Source of the DNA: CAYZEE01 sp964477485 | GTDB lineage: Bacteria; Patescibacteriota; Microgenomatia; Levybacterales; UBA12049 | Direction: 5' to 3' | Length of the DNA: 20,293 nucleotides | Assembly: GCA_964477485.1 (NCBI GenBank) | Contig: CAYZEE010000019.1 | Coordinates: 1-20,293, forward strand | Part shown: positions 1-7,788 of the stretch, in pieces | Numbering within the stretch: the stretch's first letter is position 1 | Layout: each line of letters begins with the position of its first letter | The notes under the pieces: model-generated | Databases searched by the model: none | What the model was told of the DNA's origin: nothing | Seen by the model: the letters and a program-made list of their open reading frames with translations, nothing else | Translations under genes and position numbers: made by a program

Positions 1-94
1 TTGTACAGTCCTTTCATGTCTAGTCAACTGTACGGTATCTATGGGTGCCTAGACATTCTGTAATCGCTGCTTAGTTTTAAATTGAGTCTGTTTG
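1..94. other. non-coding edge with candidate H-type pseudoknot
   Basis: No gene is recognised here. Two interleaved inverted repeats are visible. GTACAGT at 3-9 pairs with ACTGTAC at 27-33, extendable by two G-U pairs at 1-2 with 34-35. ATGTCTAG at 16-23 pairs perfectly with CTAGACAT at 49-56. Because 16-23 lies inside the first loop, the arrangement is that of an H-type pseudoknot, and it is available on either strand. It could be the edge of a structured RNA continuing outside the window. I could not match it to tmRNA or any other family, and chance cannot be excluded. Confidence 0.35.
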
Positions 95-166
95 TGGACC
101 GGAAGAGATTCGAACTCTCAACCTTCTCCATGCCATGGAGACGCGCTGCCGTTACGCTACCGGCCC
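95..166 (-). tRNA. tRNA-Ala (anticodon GGC)
   Basis: The reverse complement folds into a full cloverleaf of 72 nt. The acceptor stem is GGGCCGG/CCGGTCC with a G3-U70 pair, the alanine identity element recognised by AlaRS. The D stem is GCGT/GCGC, the anticodon stem TCTCC/GGAGA with loop ATGGCAT (anticodon GGC), and the T arm is GAGAG-TTCGAAT-CTCTT. The discriminator base is A73. It is followed by CAA, so the 3' CCA is not encoded and must be added by a nucleotidyltransferase. The gene lies downstream of the second tRNA-Ala on the same strand and is probably cotranscribed with it. Confidence 0.96.
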
Positions 167-212
167 TCTTTGACTATTTTCCATTTTACTATAAATTTTA
201 GGGTTTGGATAG

Positions 213-245
213 CTTGTCCTGAGCGAGCGAAACGAGGCGAATGGG
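213..245. repeat. GC-rich spacer element between the tRNA genes
   Basis: This 33-bp stretch, beginning CTTGTCCTGAGCGAGCGAAA and ending GGCGAATGGG, is much more GC-rich than the surrounding AT-rich spacer. It abuts the 3' end of tRNA-Ala(CGC). Its opening resembles the widely dispersed TGTCCTGAGCGAAGTCGAAG-type short repeat that I recall from many draft genomes. Only this copy is convincing in the window, so the repeat call rests on recollection. It could instead be part of the tRNA transcript processing region. Confidence 0.35.
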
Positions 246-316
246 TGGACCTATCGGGAATTGAACCCGAATCACAGCAATGCGAATGCTGTATTCTGCC
301 GTTGAACCATAGGCCC
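246..316 (-). tRNA. tRNA-Ala (anticodon CGC)
   Basis: The reverse complement gives a 71-nt cloverleaf. The acceptor stem is GGGCCTA/TAGGTCC, again with the G3-U70 alanine determinant. The D stem is GTTC/GAAT, the anticodon stem CAGCA/TGCTG with loop TTCGCAT (anticodon CGC, decoding GCG), and the T arm is TCGGG-TTCAATT-CCCGA. The variable region has 4 nt. A73 is followed by CCC rather than CCA. With the neighbouring GGC tRNA this makes a tandem alanine pair covering GCC/GCU and GCG codons. The GCA reader must be elsewhere in the genome. Confidence 0.96.
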
Positions 317-343
317 TTTTCATTCACATTTTAACATACCCAC

Positions 344-372
344 TTGCTATTTTACAAAATATTATTTATAAT
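344..372 (+). promoter_or_regulatory. sigma70-type promoter of the zinc-ribbon gene
   Basis: A -35 box TTGCTA (344-349) and a perfect -10 box TATAAT (367-372) are separated by exactly 17 nt. Transcription would start near 379-380, giving a leader of about 110 nt before the ATG at 489. No other start signal is needed for this gene. Confidence 0.75.
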
Positions 373-396
373 CAAAAAAGTTACGCGGGATCTTCG

Positions 397-486
397 CTTC
401 TCTCTGAAATTGTAATTTAGGAGAAAAAGGAATTACTCGCAAAGAAATACATGAGAATCAAATTTCAGAGAGGAGGTGAAAACCTC
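397..486 (+). promoter_or_regulatory. structured 5' leader that can hide the Shine-Dalgarno
   Basis: Bases 397-411 pair with 461-475: the core is a perfect 12-bp match (CTCTCTGAAATT with AATTTCAGAGAG), extended by one G-U and two Watson-Crick pairs. Directly inside it, GTAATT (412-417) pairs with AATTAC (431-436). The 3' arm covers most of the Shine-Dalgarno region AGAGAGGAGG. A second hairpin, GAGGT-GAAA-ACCTC (473-486) with a GNRA tetraloop, also uses the Shine-Dalgarno and shares bases 473-475 with the first stem. The two folds are therefore partly competing. This is the layout of a translational switch or RNA thermometer. No known riboswitch consensus was recognised. Confidence 0.6.
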
Positions 487-488
487 AG

Positions 489-773
489 ATGGCTTTTCAA
501 GATCAAACATTAACTTGTCGAGACTGCGGTAAAGAATTCGTTTGGACTGCTTCAGAACAAGAATTTTATCAACAAAAAGGATTCGAAAACGCTCCTGTTA
601 GATGTCCTGAGTGCCGAGCTTTAAAAAAAGCAAGGGTAGAAGGAAATAGGGGACCTAGACAATCTTTTGAAATCACCTGTTCCGAATGTGGCAAGAAGGA
701 TACTGTTCCATTTCAACCTAGAGGAGACAGGCCAGTTTTGTGCCGCGATTGTTTTAGAAAAAAAAGAGGTTAA
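489..773 (+). CDS. small double zinc-ribbon protein (CxxC-x17-CxxC)
   Basis: This 94-residue soluble basic protein has two four-cysteine zinc-binding units. The first is C10-x2-C13 ... C39-x2-C42, the type annotated as probable zinc-ribbon. The second is C64-x2-C67-x17-C85-x2-C88, matching the CxxC-x17-CxxC domain known mainly from uncultured small-genome bacteria. The tail RKKRG is basic, so nucleic-acid or ribosome binding is plausible, but the function is unknown. The start at 489 is supported by a strong Shine-Dalgarno (AGGAGGTGA, 471-479). The gene stands alone with its own promoter, a structured leader and a terminator whose hairpin loop contains the TAA stop. That isolation and the leader suggest post-transcriptional regulation. 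Confidence 0.88.
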   Translation: MAFQDQTLTCRDCGKEFVWTASEQEFYQQKGFENAPVRCPECRALKKARVEGNRGPRQSFEITCSECGKKDTVPFQPRGDRPVLCRDCFRKKRG

Positions 774-789
774 CCACCTCTTTTTTTTC
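757..789. terminator. bidirectional Rho-independent terminator
   Basis: AGAGGT (765-770) and ACCTCT (776-781) form a stem around a five-base loop. It is flanked by an A-run on the left and a T-run of eight or more on the right, so a U-tract follows the hairpin on either strand. It ends the plus-strand zinc-ribbon transcript, whose stop codon lies in the loop, and the convergent minus-strand transcript ending at 806. Confidence 0.9.
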
Positions 790-805
790 TATTTTTTATT
801 CTTTA

Positions 806-2911
806 TCAACGAGAAGATTTTGTTGCCTCAATCGGAGGAGGAATTTTGACCGGTGGGTTTTGTGGCGGAAGCTGTGCTGATGGAGTACTTATCTTTAATT
901 CTCCCGAGTTTGCCGGCGCACTTGCTTGGGCGCCTCCTGTTCCCGCAATTCTTTTTTGGAGATTATTTATCTCGCTTGAGATTTTGTCATAATTAGGCTT
1001 GTCATTTTCAACCAATCTTTGTACAATTTGATATTGAGAAAGAGCATCGCTTAAGTTACCTTTTTGCTCGAGGGCATGACCTAAATTATAGTAAGCGTTT
1101 GCATAATCAGATTTAAGAGCAACTGATATTTGAAATTGCCTTATTGCATTGTCCCACTGGCCTAGTTGGTAATATATTCCTCCTAGATTTATATACTCTT
1201 GAGGGTTATTTGGATCAAGAGTTATGGCCTGCTGAGAGGCTAGTATTGCAAAAGAGTCAGCATTTTGCCCAAAACCTATAAGGCTTCTATAGACTGAAGC
1301 GAGATTTTGCCAATTAAGCATAGTCAGAGGTCCATAGGTCGTGGCGGTTCGTCCGCTATTTATAGATTGTTGTATAAGGGTAAATATTGTTTGTTGTGTT
1401 TGAGCGCTTGGCGTTGCGCCTCTTGGCTGGGCAGCTGCAATAGTGTTGGCAAGCGCGAGATTGGTTTGGGAAAAAATTCTGTAGTAAGCATCTCTATATG
1501 GAAATATAGATATCGCATTGATTTGCTTGGTATAAGTAAGGGAACCATTGTTTTGTGATGCGGCAACAAGAGATTGTTGGAAAATGACATCTGATACAAT
1601 ATACTTAACTCCAAAATACGAGAGTAACCCGGCTATTATAACGATAATTACTATTGATACAGAAGGCATAGCGGCGCTTTTTTCCTTGGAGGGAGAAGTG
1701 TCAAAGGAAATTAAACCTTTCCTAAGGGCGACAATCTGCAGCTCAATGTCAAATAATTTCGCTGCTCCACGTCCCTGGCTTTCTTGGTATACCAGCAAAA
1801 GGGCAAGAAGAATAAAGAACAGGGATTGTATAGTAAATGAGAAAGGAGTAAGAAGACTTGCAATTATTGCAAGAATAAAAAGAGGGACAATACGTTTCTC
1901 CTTAAGTATTCTGAATAACAAGTATATAAAAGCCAGAAGTCCCAGGACTCCAGTCGTCGCCAGAAGCTCGAGAATAAAACTTGAGGATCTAAAAAAAGTT
2001 AATGCCCAAAGATCTTGATTTAGATTAAATGATGCTGGCTTGTATCTTGTAAAGTCAGTGACATATGTTCCAATTCCGCTTCCGAAAAGAAGCCCTTGTA
2101 AAACTCTTCCTGTATCTTGAGAAATAGATGCGAATGCGGTTTGGAAACCTGTTTCAAATGGCAAAACAACTAATCCTCCGGCTTGAGGACTTAAGGTGAG
2201 CAATTTATATCCCGAGAATAATAGACCTATTACGATAATAACTGATACAACAGCAAAAGCTATTGGAGTATTTTTATTTGCCTTTTCGTAGCTTGCTATA
2301 GCAGATTGTTCCGGAGCAGTGTTTTGCCGCATAGAAGAGAGCAGTGGCCATGCAAAATATAAAGATACGGGTAGTATTAGTAAAAGATAAAGAACTTGGT
2401 CAATAAGAGAACCTAGGGTACTGAACGTTTGTGAATGAGTAATAGGGAAAGGAAGAATGTATATCTTTAGAAGCGAAAGTATAGATATAATCGACAAGAG
2501 AGCTGCACCTACGACAAGAGAAGTCACAAGAAGAAGAACAGAGTTTTTGTCCCTAGCTGTATTTATTATGATAAAGTAAGTTGTTACTGCCAAGAATAAA
2601 GCCACGAAGGAAACAAGTGCGTCTGTCTTGTTTATCGAAAATATAGCTGACAGGAAAGCGGCAACTACAAAAAGAAAGATGGGTAGGTCAAGAGGAGTTC
2701 TTCGGATTGTAACCTGGCGGTTTATCGCTATTTTTAGAGCTATAAGTAAAAGACATATAACAACAATGATTCCCAAAAGCCCTTCTTTAGGCAGCACAAA
2801 GGCATCGGTTGTGATAGTTAAGAAAAAGATGGGGAAAATTAAAAGAAGCCCACCCAATAAGAACAATGATGCATTTTCAATATACGAAATAATTTCACTT
2901 TTTTGTTCCAT
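806..2911 (-). CDS. O-antigen ligase/Wzy-like membrane protein with TPR domain
   Basis: This 701-residue polytopic membrane protein has about ten hydrophobic spans in residues 12-375 and another at about 416-436. The stretch GSGIGTYVTDFTRYKP (277-292), followed by a loop and the helix ELLATTGVLGLLAFIYLL (315-332), is typical of the Wzy_C/O-antigen ligase family. These enzymes transfer or polymerise lipid-linked glycans at the outer face of the membrane. After the last span come two TPR motifs (about 569-602 and 603-636) and a proline-rich tail (PPQNPPVKIPPP). Ligase-TPR fusions are often tied to protein or S-layer glycosylation; that role here is inference. The start at 2911 fits a promoter ending 6 nt before the ATG, and there is no Shine-Dalgarno. 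It lies downstream of the giant fibre gene with a 69-bp gap. Confidence 0.82.
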   Translation of the reverse strand: MEQKSEIISYIENASLFLLGGLLLIFPIFFLTITTDAFVLPKEGLLGIIVVICLLLIALKIAINRQVTIRRTPLDLPIFLFVVAAFLSAIFSINKTDALVSFVALFLAVTTYFIIINTARDKNSVLLLVTSLVVGAALLSIISILSLLKIYILPFPITHSQTFSTLGSLIDQVLYLLLILPVSLYFAWPLLSSMRQNTAPEQSAIASYEKANKNTPIAFAVVSVIIVIGLLFSGYKLLTLSPQAGGLVVLPFETGFQTAFASISQDTGRVLQGLLFGSGIGTYVTDFTRYKPASFNLNQDLWALTFFRSSSFILELLATTGVLGLLAFIYLLFRILKEKRIVPLFILAIIASLLTPFSFTIQSLFFILLALLLVYQESQGRGAAKLFDIELQIVALRKGLISFDTSPSKEKSAAMPSVSIVIIVIIAGLLSYFGVKYIVSDVIFQQSLVAASQNNGSLTYTKQINAISIFPYRDAYYRIFSQTNLALANTIAAAQPRGATPSAQTQQTIFTLIQQSINSGRTATTYGPLTMLNWQNLASVYRSLIGFGQNADSFAILASQQAITLDPNNPQEYINLGGIYYQLGQWDNAIRQFQISVALKSDYANAYYNLGHALEQKGNLSDALSQYQIVQRLVENDKPNYDKISSEINNLQKRIAGTGGAQASAPANSGELKISTPSAQLPPQNPPVKIPPPIEATKSSR

Positions 2912-2917
2912 AAATTT

Positions 2918-2946
2918 AATCTATCAGTATAATTATGTCTTGTCAA
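2918..2946 (-). promoter_or_regulatory. leaderless extended -10 promoter of the Wzy-like gene
   Basis: Read on the minus strand: TTGACA, 17 nt ending in TGA, TAGATT, then AAATTT and the ATG at 2911. The -35 is consensus, the spacing is ideal and TG precedes the -10 (extended -10). Only 6 nt separate the -10 from the start codon, so transcription should begin at or next to the ATG and give a leaderless mRNA. Confidence 0.72.
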
Positions 2947-2980
2947 GGAGAATTTTTTAATCTTCTTATATATCAATATA

Positions 2981-5900
2981 TCAATTTATTATAATCCAAT
3001 TAAACGGTACGTCTTTTGACAAAGGAGTATTTATTCCGATAGTAAAGGAAATTCCGGGCAACTGTCTTATGAGATACAGAACCAGATTTTCGGTGTCTGT
3101 CTTTGGTGTCACATAAATCAACGAATGGTCAGTTATCAGGCCGTTGTCTATTGTAATCTCTTTCTGATAGGCGCTTATTGTTGCTATGCCGGCAGAACCT
3201 GTTGCGACAACCTCTGTTGGAGAAACAGCGAGGGCGGGTTCCGCAAAAGACAGATTTATTTTATTGAATGTTCCCTCTCCGGATGCGATTAAATCCCCAA
3301 GATTATTTATAGACAGAACTGCAGAGCTACTTGAATTTCTTACTGTAAATGAGGAACTAGGATTGCTTGCCGTTCCTAGTTGTACTATGATATCCTGGTT
3401 TGGAATTGGAGCTATAATATTTGCCGAAAGCTCGCCTTTTACAACAACATCTTTTGCAAACTCCGCATTTCCGCTGACTTTTAAATTTCCATCAGTATCT
3501 ATATATAATAGTCCGGACATTATTGAGAGCCCGCCTTGTTTTAGCGGTTGAAGCTCAAGATCACCTCCCAATACATTTATTGAATTATTTGAAAGAGTAA
3601 AGCTGGTCCCAATGGATAGCTGTCCCGCAACAGAGACATCAGAGAATGATGATGGACCAAGTGCTATTAGTCCTTGATTGAAATTTCCGGTTTCAGAATT
3701 GATATTATCAACATAAGCAAATTGCGCCGATAGAGTAGAGACGTTGATAAATTTGTTGTCTGCGGAATTCTGGTTCCCACTTGTTGTAATTTGATCTGCT
3801 ACAATTTTATTTGCTCTTAAGATCCCACTGATACTGGCACTGGAAATATCAGCTGTTTGAGAGTGTATGCTTTGGGCTGAAAGTTGCCCTTCTATACTTG
3901 CATTACCATTATTATCAATAGTAGCAACAGCGCTTCCGGATGAATTTTGAATTATAAATGAGGGGGTTGAGGAGGCAGAAGGAGTTGCAAGCTTTACTAT
4001 TATATTATTATCAGCGATAGGACTTATTATATTGGTATGAATCTCATCAGCGCTTACTATCGGAGATATTATTTTCGGTTCTGTTATTCCAAGATTCTCA
4101 ACAACACTAGCGATATAATCTTTAAGACTCTGACCATTTATGGATACAGAATCTGTTGTAACAGACAGAGAGGCTGTTTTTAAGTTTGCGATAAAAGCGC
4201 CTGCCAGGACTTCGACTCTTGGGGCCGTATTTCCCAGATCATCAGTTAGTTGGTAAGTTGAATCGTTAATCTTTTGAAGCGCAAAGTTCCCGAAGTTTTC
4301 GACAGAGGAGAGCATAGGAGGATTAGGATCGTTATATCCGACATTGACAAAGACAAGGATTTTACCCTGGCAAGCCGGATTTTGCTCTATCAGTCCAAAA
4401 TTGTCTGATTGAGGAGCTTGGGGCTGACAATTCGATGAGTTAAGTGATTCAAGAGCTTTTCCTAGGATTACCCCGGGTTTTGTCGCTTTCATTCCTACGC
4501 CCGGAACCGAGGATGAGGTTATTGGATCGCCTGCATTTATAGGTCCGTTTTCAGTTGAGACATTAACAGGTACCCTTCCTACCAGAGAAACTGGTCTTGT
4601 TGTCTTGGGTTGAGATTTCGGGTCTATAAACGATGAGACAACACCGATAATTTTCTGATCATAGGCAATGGTAGGTTTTTCTACGTAGAACTTATTGTAA
4701 ATATCTGATCCCTGCGGGTTGGGGGTAGAGGAGATAGAGACAATATCTCCCGGCTCCAAACTTCCTAAGAAAGGCATATCTTCAGCGTAATCTGCTGCAG
4801 CAATTGTTGTTAAGGTGGTTGGCCCTTGGTACTTAAGTGCCCCTGCCGATACATATAGAATTCCTTGATTTGCAACTCCGCTCGGAGCCGTAGCTCCGTT
4901 GTTGGCAAGTGCCAGGACAGGGCCTGTCGCGCCACCAAAATTGGTTGTTCCAATTCCCAGATGTCCCCCTGTTTGGTTAACCCAGTCGGTTGCATTAGGC
5001 AGCGGGTTCCAGGAAAGCGTTCCATTTCCATTAGTCTCAAGAAACGAACCATTTGTCTGTCCGCTCGTGGGCCAGACATAATTTATTCCTCCAAAAGTAG
5101 TCGTTGCAGATGGGCTGGCAAGATTAAGATTTCCGGAGATTGTTAAGGATCCATTTGAAGACAATGTGTTTTGAGAAGAAAAGAATTGTATGTCGCCTGA
5201 AGATGAATTTTGAAGAGTTAACGTTGAGTCTGTGCTCGTGGAGATTCCCGGAAGAATTCCTGACAAGATTACATCTCCTGCGATAGTTGTATCACCGAAG
5301 TTGTCCACGGTAAATTTAGCAACTCCGCTGCTTGATGCGCTAATGATAGGACCTATACCGTTTTGATTGATAGTAAAAGCCGATTGTCCACTTGATGTGG
5401 CAAGAACTGCTAACAGATCATCAACTTCTACAGCCCCAACAGCTGTCGGGATATTGTTATTGTTTGTGCTATTTTGTAATGGTTTCTGTACGTCTATTTT
5501 TCCAAATCCATCCGGAGATAATTGTATGTTGCTATTTGTGCCCGGAGTTGTTGAAAAAGTCAAAATATTTCCCGAAAGTATAAACTGACTATTTACAACC
5601 TGAAAAGTATGCGGGGCATCACCTCCGATTGATAGGTTTCCAGAAGAATCCAATGCCAATATTGCATTTGATTCCTGTATGTTGTCTCCAAGCTGGGTGA
5701 TTGGCGTAAGTCCTTGCAGGGAATAGGCGTTGTCCGCATATAGTACATTTGCAAGCTGCTGGCGGGGCGCTAGTTCTTCCGTATCTCCTACGGTTATCCC
5801 AAGCCAAAGAGAAGGGTTTTCCAAAAACAAACTTTGAGGAATTGGAGTGTTTTTTCCAAGCTCAGCCAGAAATTGACCATCTTTATCAGGCATAACGGTA

Positions 5901-7261
5901 TCTGTTTCTTGCCAGAGAAGAGAAGACCCCGAGCTTACGGGATCATTATATATTGAGAAACGAAGACTGGAAATACCAGTGATCGGATTACCCGACGAGT
6001 CCGTTAGCTTTTGCTTAAATGATAGAAATCTCGAGCCGCCGTATTGAGATGCCCCTAATACGAGTTTTTGGGTTTCTTGTCCTTGAAATAATGATTGATA
6101 TATCCGGAATCCAAGAATTGAAGCAAATACGATAAGAAGAGTAAAATTTATATAGTGGGCAATTGCATAAGAATGATATTTTCTGTACCACTTTGGTCGT
6201 GTGTGACGTAGATGATAGATTATTTTTCTGTGAAGTGACATATGCTTAGTTGAGATAGAGAGAGGAGCGTAGAAATCCTTTTTGAAACTGGAAATTTGAA
6301 TACGATCTATAGGAGTAAGAGTATTCCCTTGGTCTTTTTTTGAAATATCTTGAAATATGGGTCTTCTTCTAAGTTTCCAGATTATTTCTTGGACGCCCTC
6401 GATGGTTAGGACTACGGGAGCAATCAAAATTAAATCCAAAAGGCAGTTAATTTCTTTTGACGTTTTTTTAAAAAGTTTTATTGGGGGGAATCTATCTATC
6501 CTTGATGGTTTTTTAACTAGTTCTTCACCAGATGATATATTTTGTCCATGAATGATAGGGTAGTTACGTAGTAACTCTTTTGTTTGATCCGTAGACTTTG
6601 ATTTATCCAAGAGGATTGATGCAAAAGAGATCGGTCTTCTAATTAATCCCTCCTTTTCGGCCCAAGCTGTATATTTCTTAAGAGATGCCAGCTTGCGATT
6701 GATAGTTAGTGGGGAAGACTTTCTTTCGACGAGCCTTTGTTTATATTCATCTATAAGAGAGGAATCTATTCTATCAAAGATATTTCTATCTTTTACATCC
6801 CATACATTTCTGATCCTGGTGACATCTTCTGACCAGAGAAGGAATTGCCTGACATCGTTTAAGTAGTTTTTTATTGTCAGACGCGAGGCATTATCTAAAT
6901 ACAGATAGTTTTTAAATTTATTCAGATAGAAAGGATCAGATTCAGATTGTCGTTGATTTTGCGAAAATAAACTATCAAAGGGGTTCACGGTAATCATGTT
7001 ATTATCTTTCAGAAACAAAAAGAACTTATGAAGGGAGGAAGCATGGCGTTTAAGGGAAGCGGGAGACAGATCTTCGGAGTTAGACTTTTTAAAGGCCTCT
7101 ATGGTCTGGGGTGTAATTACATTAGGAGAAAATGGTTGGCTTAGGCTTTTTTCGAACCAGTTTATAAAGTGCCTTATATCCGACACATAGTTTTTAACAG
7201 TTATTCCTGACGTCTTCTTTTGTGAAAATAAATAGTTTTGAAACTGAATTAATAAGGACAT
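2981..7261 (-). CDS. giant surface fibre protein with tandem Xer-type SAM-like domains
   Basis: This 1426-residue single ORF has three parts. Residues about 1-97 and 111-213 are two copies of the phage-integrase/XerC N-terminal SAM-like (core-binding) fold; compare TVKNYVSDIRHFINW with TIKNYLNDVRQFLLW. No tyrosine-recombinase catalytic domain follows: no R..HxxR..Y set was seen. A basic linker (KWYRKYHSY) leads to one membrane span (about 367-386), which predicts an inside N terminus and outside C terminus. Residues about 400-1426 are Ser/Thr/Asn/Gly-rich beta repeats resembling tail fibres. An AADYAEDMPF...EPGDIVS module lies at 821-944, a repeated unit at 1078-1129 and 1281-1332, and a closing region GISFTIGI...PFNWIIIN at the end. 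The likely role is a cell-surface adhesin or fibre; the job of the cytoplasmic DNA-binding part is unknown. Stop is TGA. No Shine-Dalgarno is visible. Confidence 0.8.
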   Translation of the reverse strand: MSLLIQFQNYLFSQKKTSGITVKNYVSDIRHFINWFEKSLSQPFSPNVITPQTIEAFKKSNSEDLSPASLKRHASSLHKFFLFLKDNNMITVNPFDSLFSQNQRQSESDPFYLNKFKNYLYLDNASRLTIKNYLNDVRQFLLWSEDVTRIRNVWDVKDRNIFDRIDSSLIDEYKQRLVERKSSPLTINRKLASLKKYTAWAEKEGLIRRPISFASILLDKSKSTDQTKELLRNYPIIHGQNISSGEELVKKPSRIDRFPPIKLFKKTSKEINCLLDLILIAPVVLTIEGVQEIIWKLRRRPIFQDISKKDQGNTLTPIDRIQISSFKKDFYAPLSISTKHMSLHRKIIYHLRHTRPKWYRKYHSYAIAHYINFTLLIVFASILGFRIYQSLFQGQETQKLVLGASQYGGSRFLSFKQKLTDSSGNPITGISSLRFSIYNDPVSSGSSLLWQETDTVMPDKDGQFLAELGKNTPIPQSLFLENPSLWLGITVGDTEELAPRQQLANVLYADNAYSLQGLTPITQLGDNIQESNAILALDSSGNLSIGGDAPHTFQVVNSQFILSGNILTFSTTPGTNSNIQLSPDGFGKIDVQKPLQNSTNNNNIPTAVGAVEVDDLLAVLATSSGQSAFTINQNGIGPIISASSSGVAKFTVDNFGDTTIAGDVILSGILPGISTSTDSTLTLQNSSSGDIQFFSSQNTLSSNGSLTISGNLNLASPSATTTFGGINYVWPTSGQTNGSFLETNGNGTLSWNPLPNATDWVNQTGGHLGIGTTNFGGATGPVLALANNGATAPSGVANQGILYVSAGALKYQGPTTLTTIAAADYAEDMPFLGSLEPGDIVSISSTPNPQGSDIYNKFYVEKPTIAYDQKIIGVVSSFIDPKSQPKTTRPVSLVGRVPVNVSTENGPINAGDPITSSSVPGVGMKATKPGVILGKALESLNSSNCQPQAPQSDNFGLIEQNPACQGKILVFVNVGYNDPNPPMLSSVENFGNFALQKINDSTYQLTDDLGNTAPRVEVLAGAFIANLKTASLSVTTDSVSINGQSLKDYIASVVENLGITEPKIISPIVSADEIHTNIISPIADNNIIVKLATPSASSTPSFIIQNSSGSAVATIDNNGNASIEGQLSAQSIHSQTADISSASISGILRANKIVADQITTSGNQNSADNKFINVSTLSAQFAYVDNINSETGNFNQGLIALGPSSFSDVSVAGQLSIGTSFTLSNNSINVLGGDLELQPLKQGGLSIMSGLLYIDTDGNLKVSGNAEFAKDVVVKGELSANIIAPIPNQDIIVQLGTASNPSSSFTVRNSSSSAVLSINNLGDLIASGEGTFNKINLSFAEPALAVSPTEVVATGSAGIATISAYQKEITIDNGLITDHSLIYVTPKTDTENLVLYLIRQLPGISFTIGINTPLSKDVPFNWIIIN

Positions 7262-7788
7262 TTTGTATCTTAAATTATTTTTGTGAAAACTATGTTTGAC
7301 TTCGAGATTATACCGATTATATTAGTTATATGATTATAAGAATAAAGCCTGGGTAGGTAAGCTGTCAAGGACCTAGAGTAATAAAACGTGATATATTTTG
7401 ATAACATTTTACGTAGAAGAATAGTTGGAAAATAAGTGTGAAAAAGTAAGAATTTCTGTGAAATTCATATTTTTACCTAGATGTTTAATAAATATTCGTA
7501 TTTAGAATATTCCATCGACTATAACGATGTACTACAAACACTATCAGATTTTTAATTTAAGTCTCTGATATATTTTGATACTTTTATAATCTTATTTAAT
7601 CTAAGATTGAGGATTTTGTGAAAAATTTTGACCATGAGTGGATTCTTTTGGCTATCTCTCGAGGCTAATATTATCAGTTAGAGAAGGTAAGTGATATGAT
7701 TTTGATAAATTGGGTTTGGCTTAATAATAAAGGCAATTTGACTTTTTTCATTTTTCAGTCAGCAGGCAGTTGAACCTGTCTTTGTCGG
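7262..7788. other. 527-bp AT-rich intergenic region with repeated motifs
   Basis: No convincing coding or RNA gene was found between the two minus-strand genes. TGATATATTTTGATA occurs exactly at 7389-7403 and 7566-7580, with a one-base-longer variant at 7692-7707. TTTTGTGAAAA occurs exactly at 7279-7289 and 7614-7624, with shorter TGTGAAA versions at 7437 and 7457. A promoter for the giant gene lies at 7339-7368. The repeats could be operator or nucleoid-protein sites. No terminator with a U-run was seen for the operon ending at 7789. Confidence 0.5.
7339..7368 (-). promoter_or_regulatory. candidate promoter of the giant fibre gene
   Basis: On the minus strand, a consensus TTGACA (7368-7363) is followed after 18 nt by TATTCT (7344-7339), a 4/6 match to TATAAT. 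Transcription would start near 7332 and give a leader of about 70 nt. An alternative TATAAT-like box nearer the gene lacks a good -35. Confidence 0.45.

Noticed and set aside
92..334. 80-residue plus-strand ORF
   Set aside because: It lies across the two minus-strand tRNA-Ala genes and has no protein character.
2947..2980. Repeated TATATCAA as a terminator for the giant gene
   Set aside because: It is a short AT-rich direct repeat without a stable stem or U-run.
4810..5146. Several ORFs of 60-93 residues on both strands inside the giant gene
   Set aside because: They are shadows of the fibre-coding sequence in other frames, without start signals or family resemblance.
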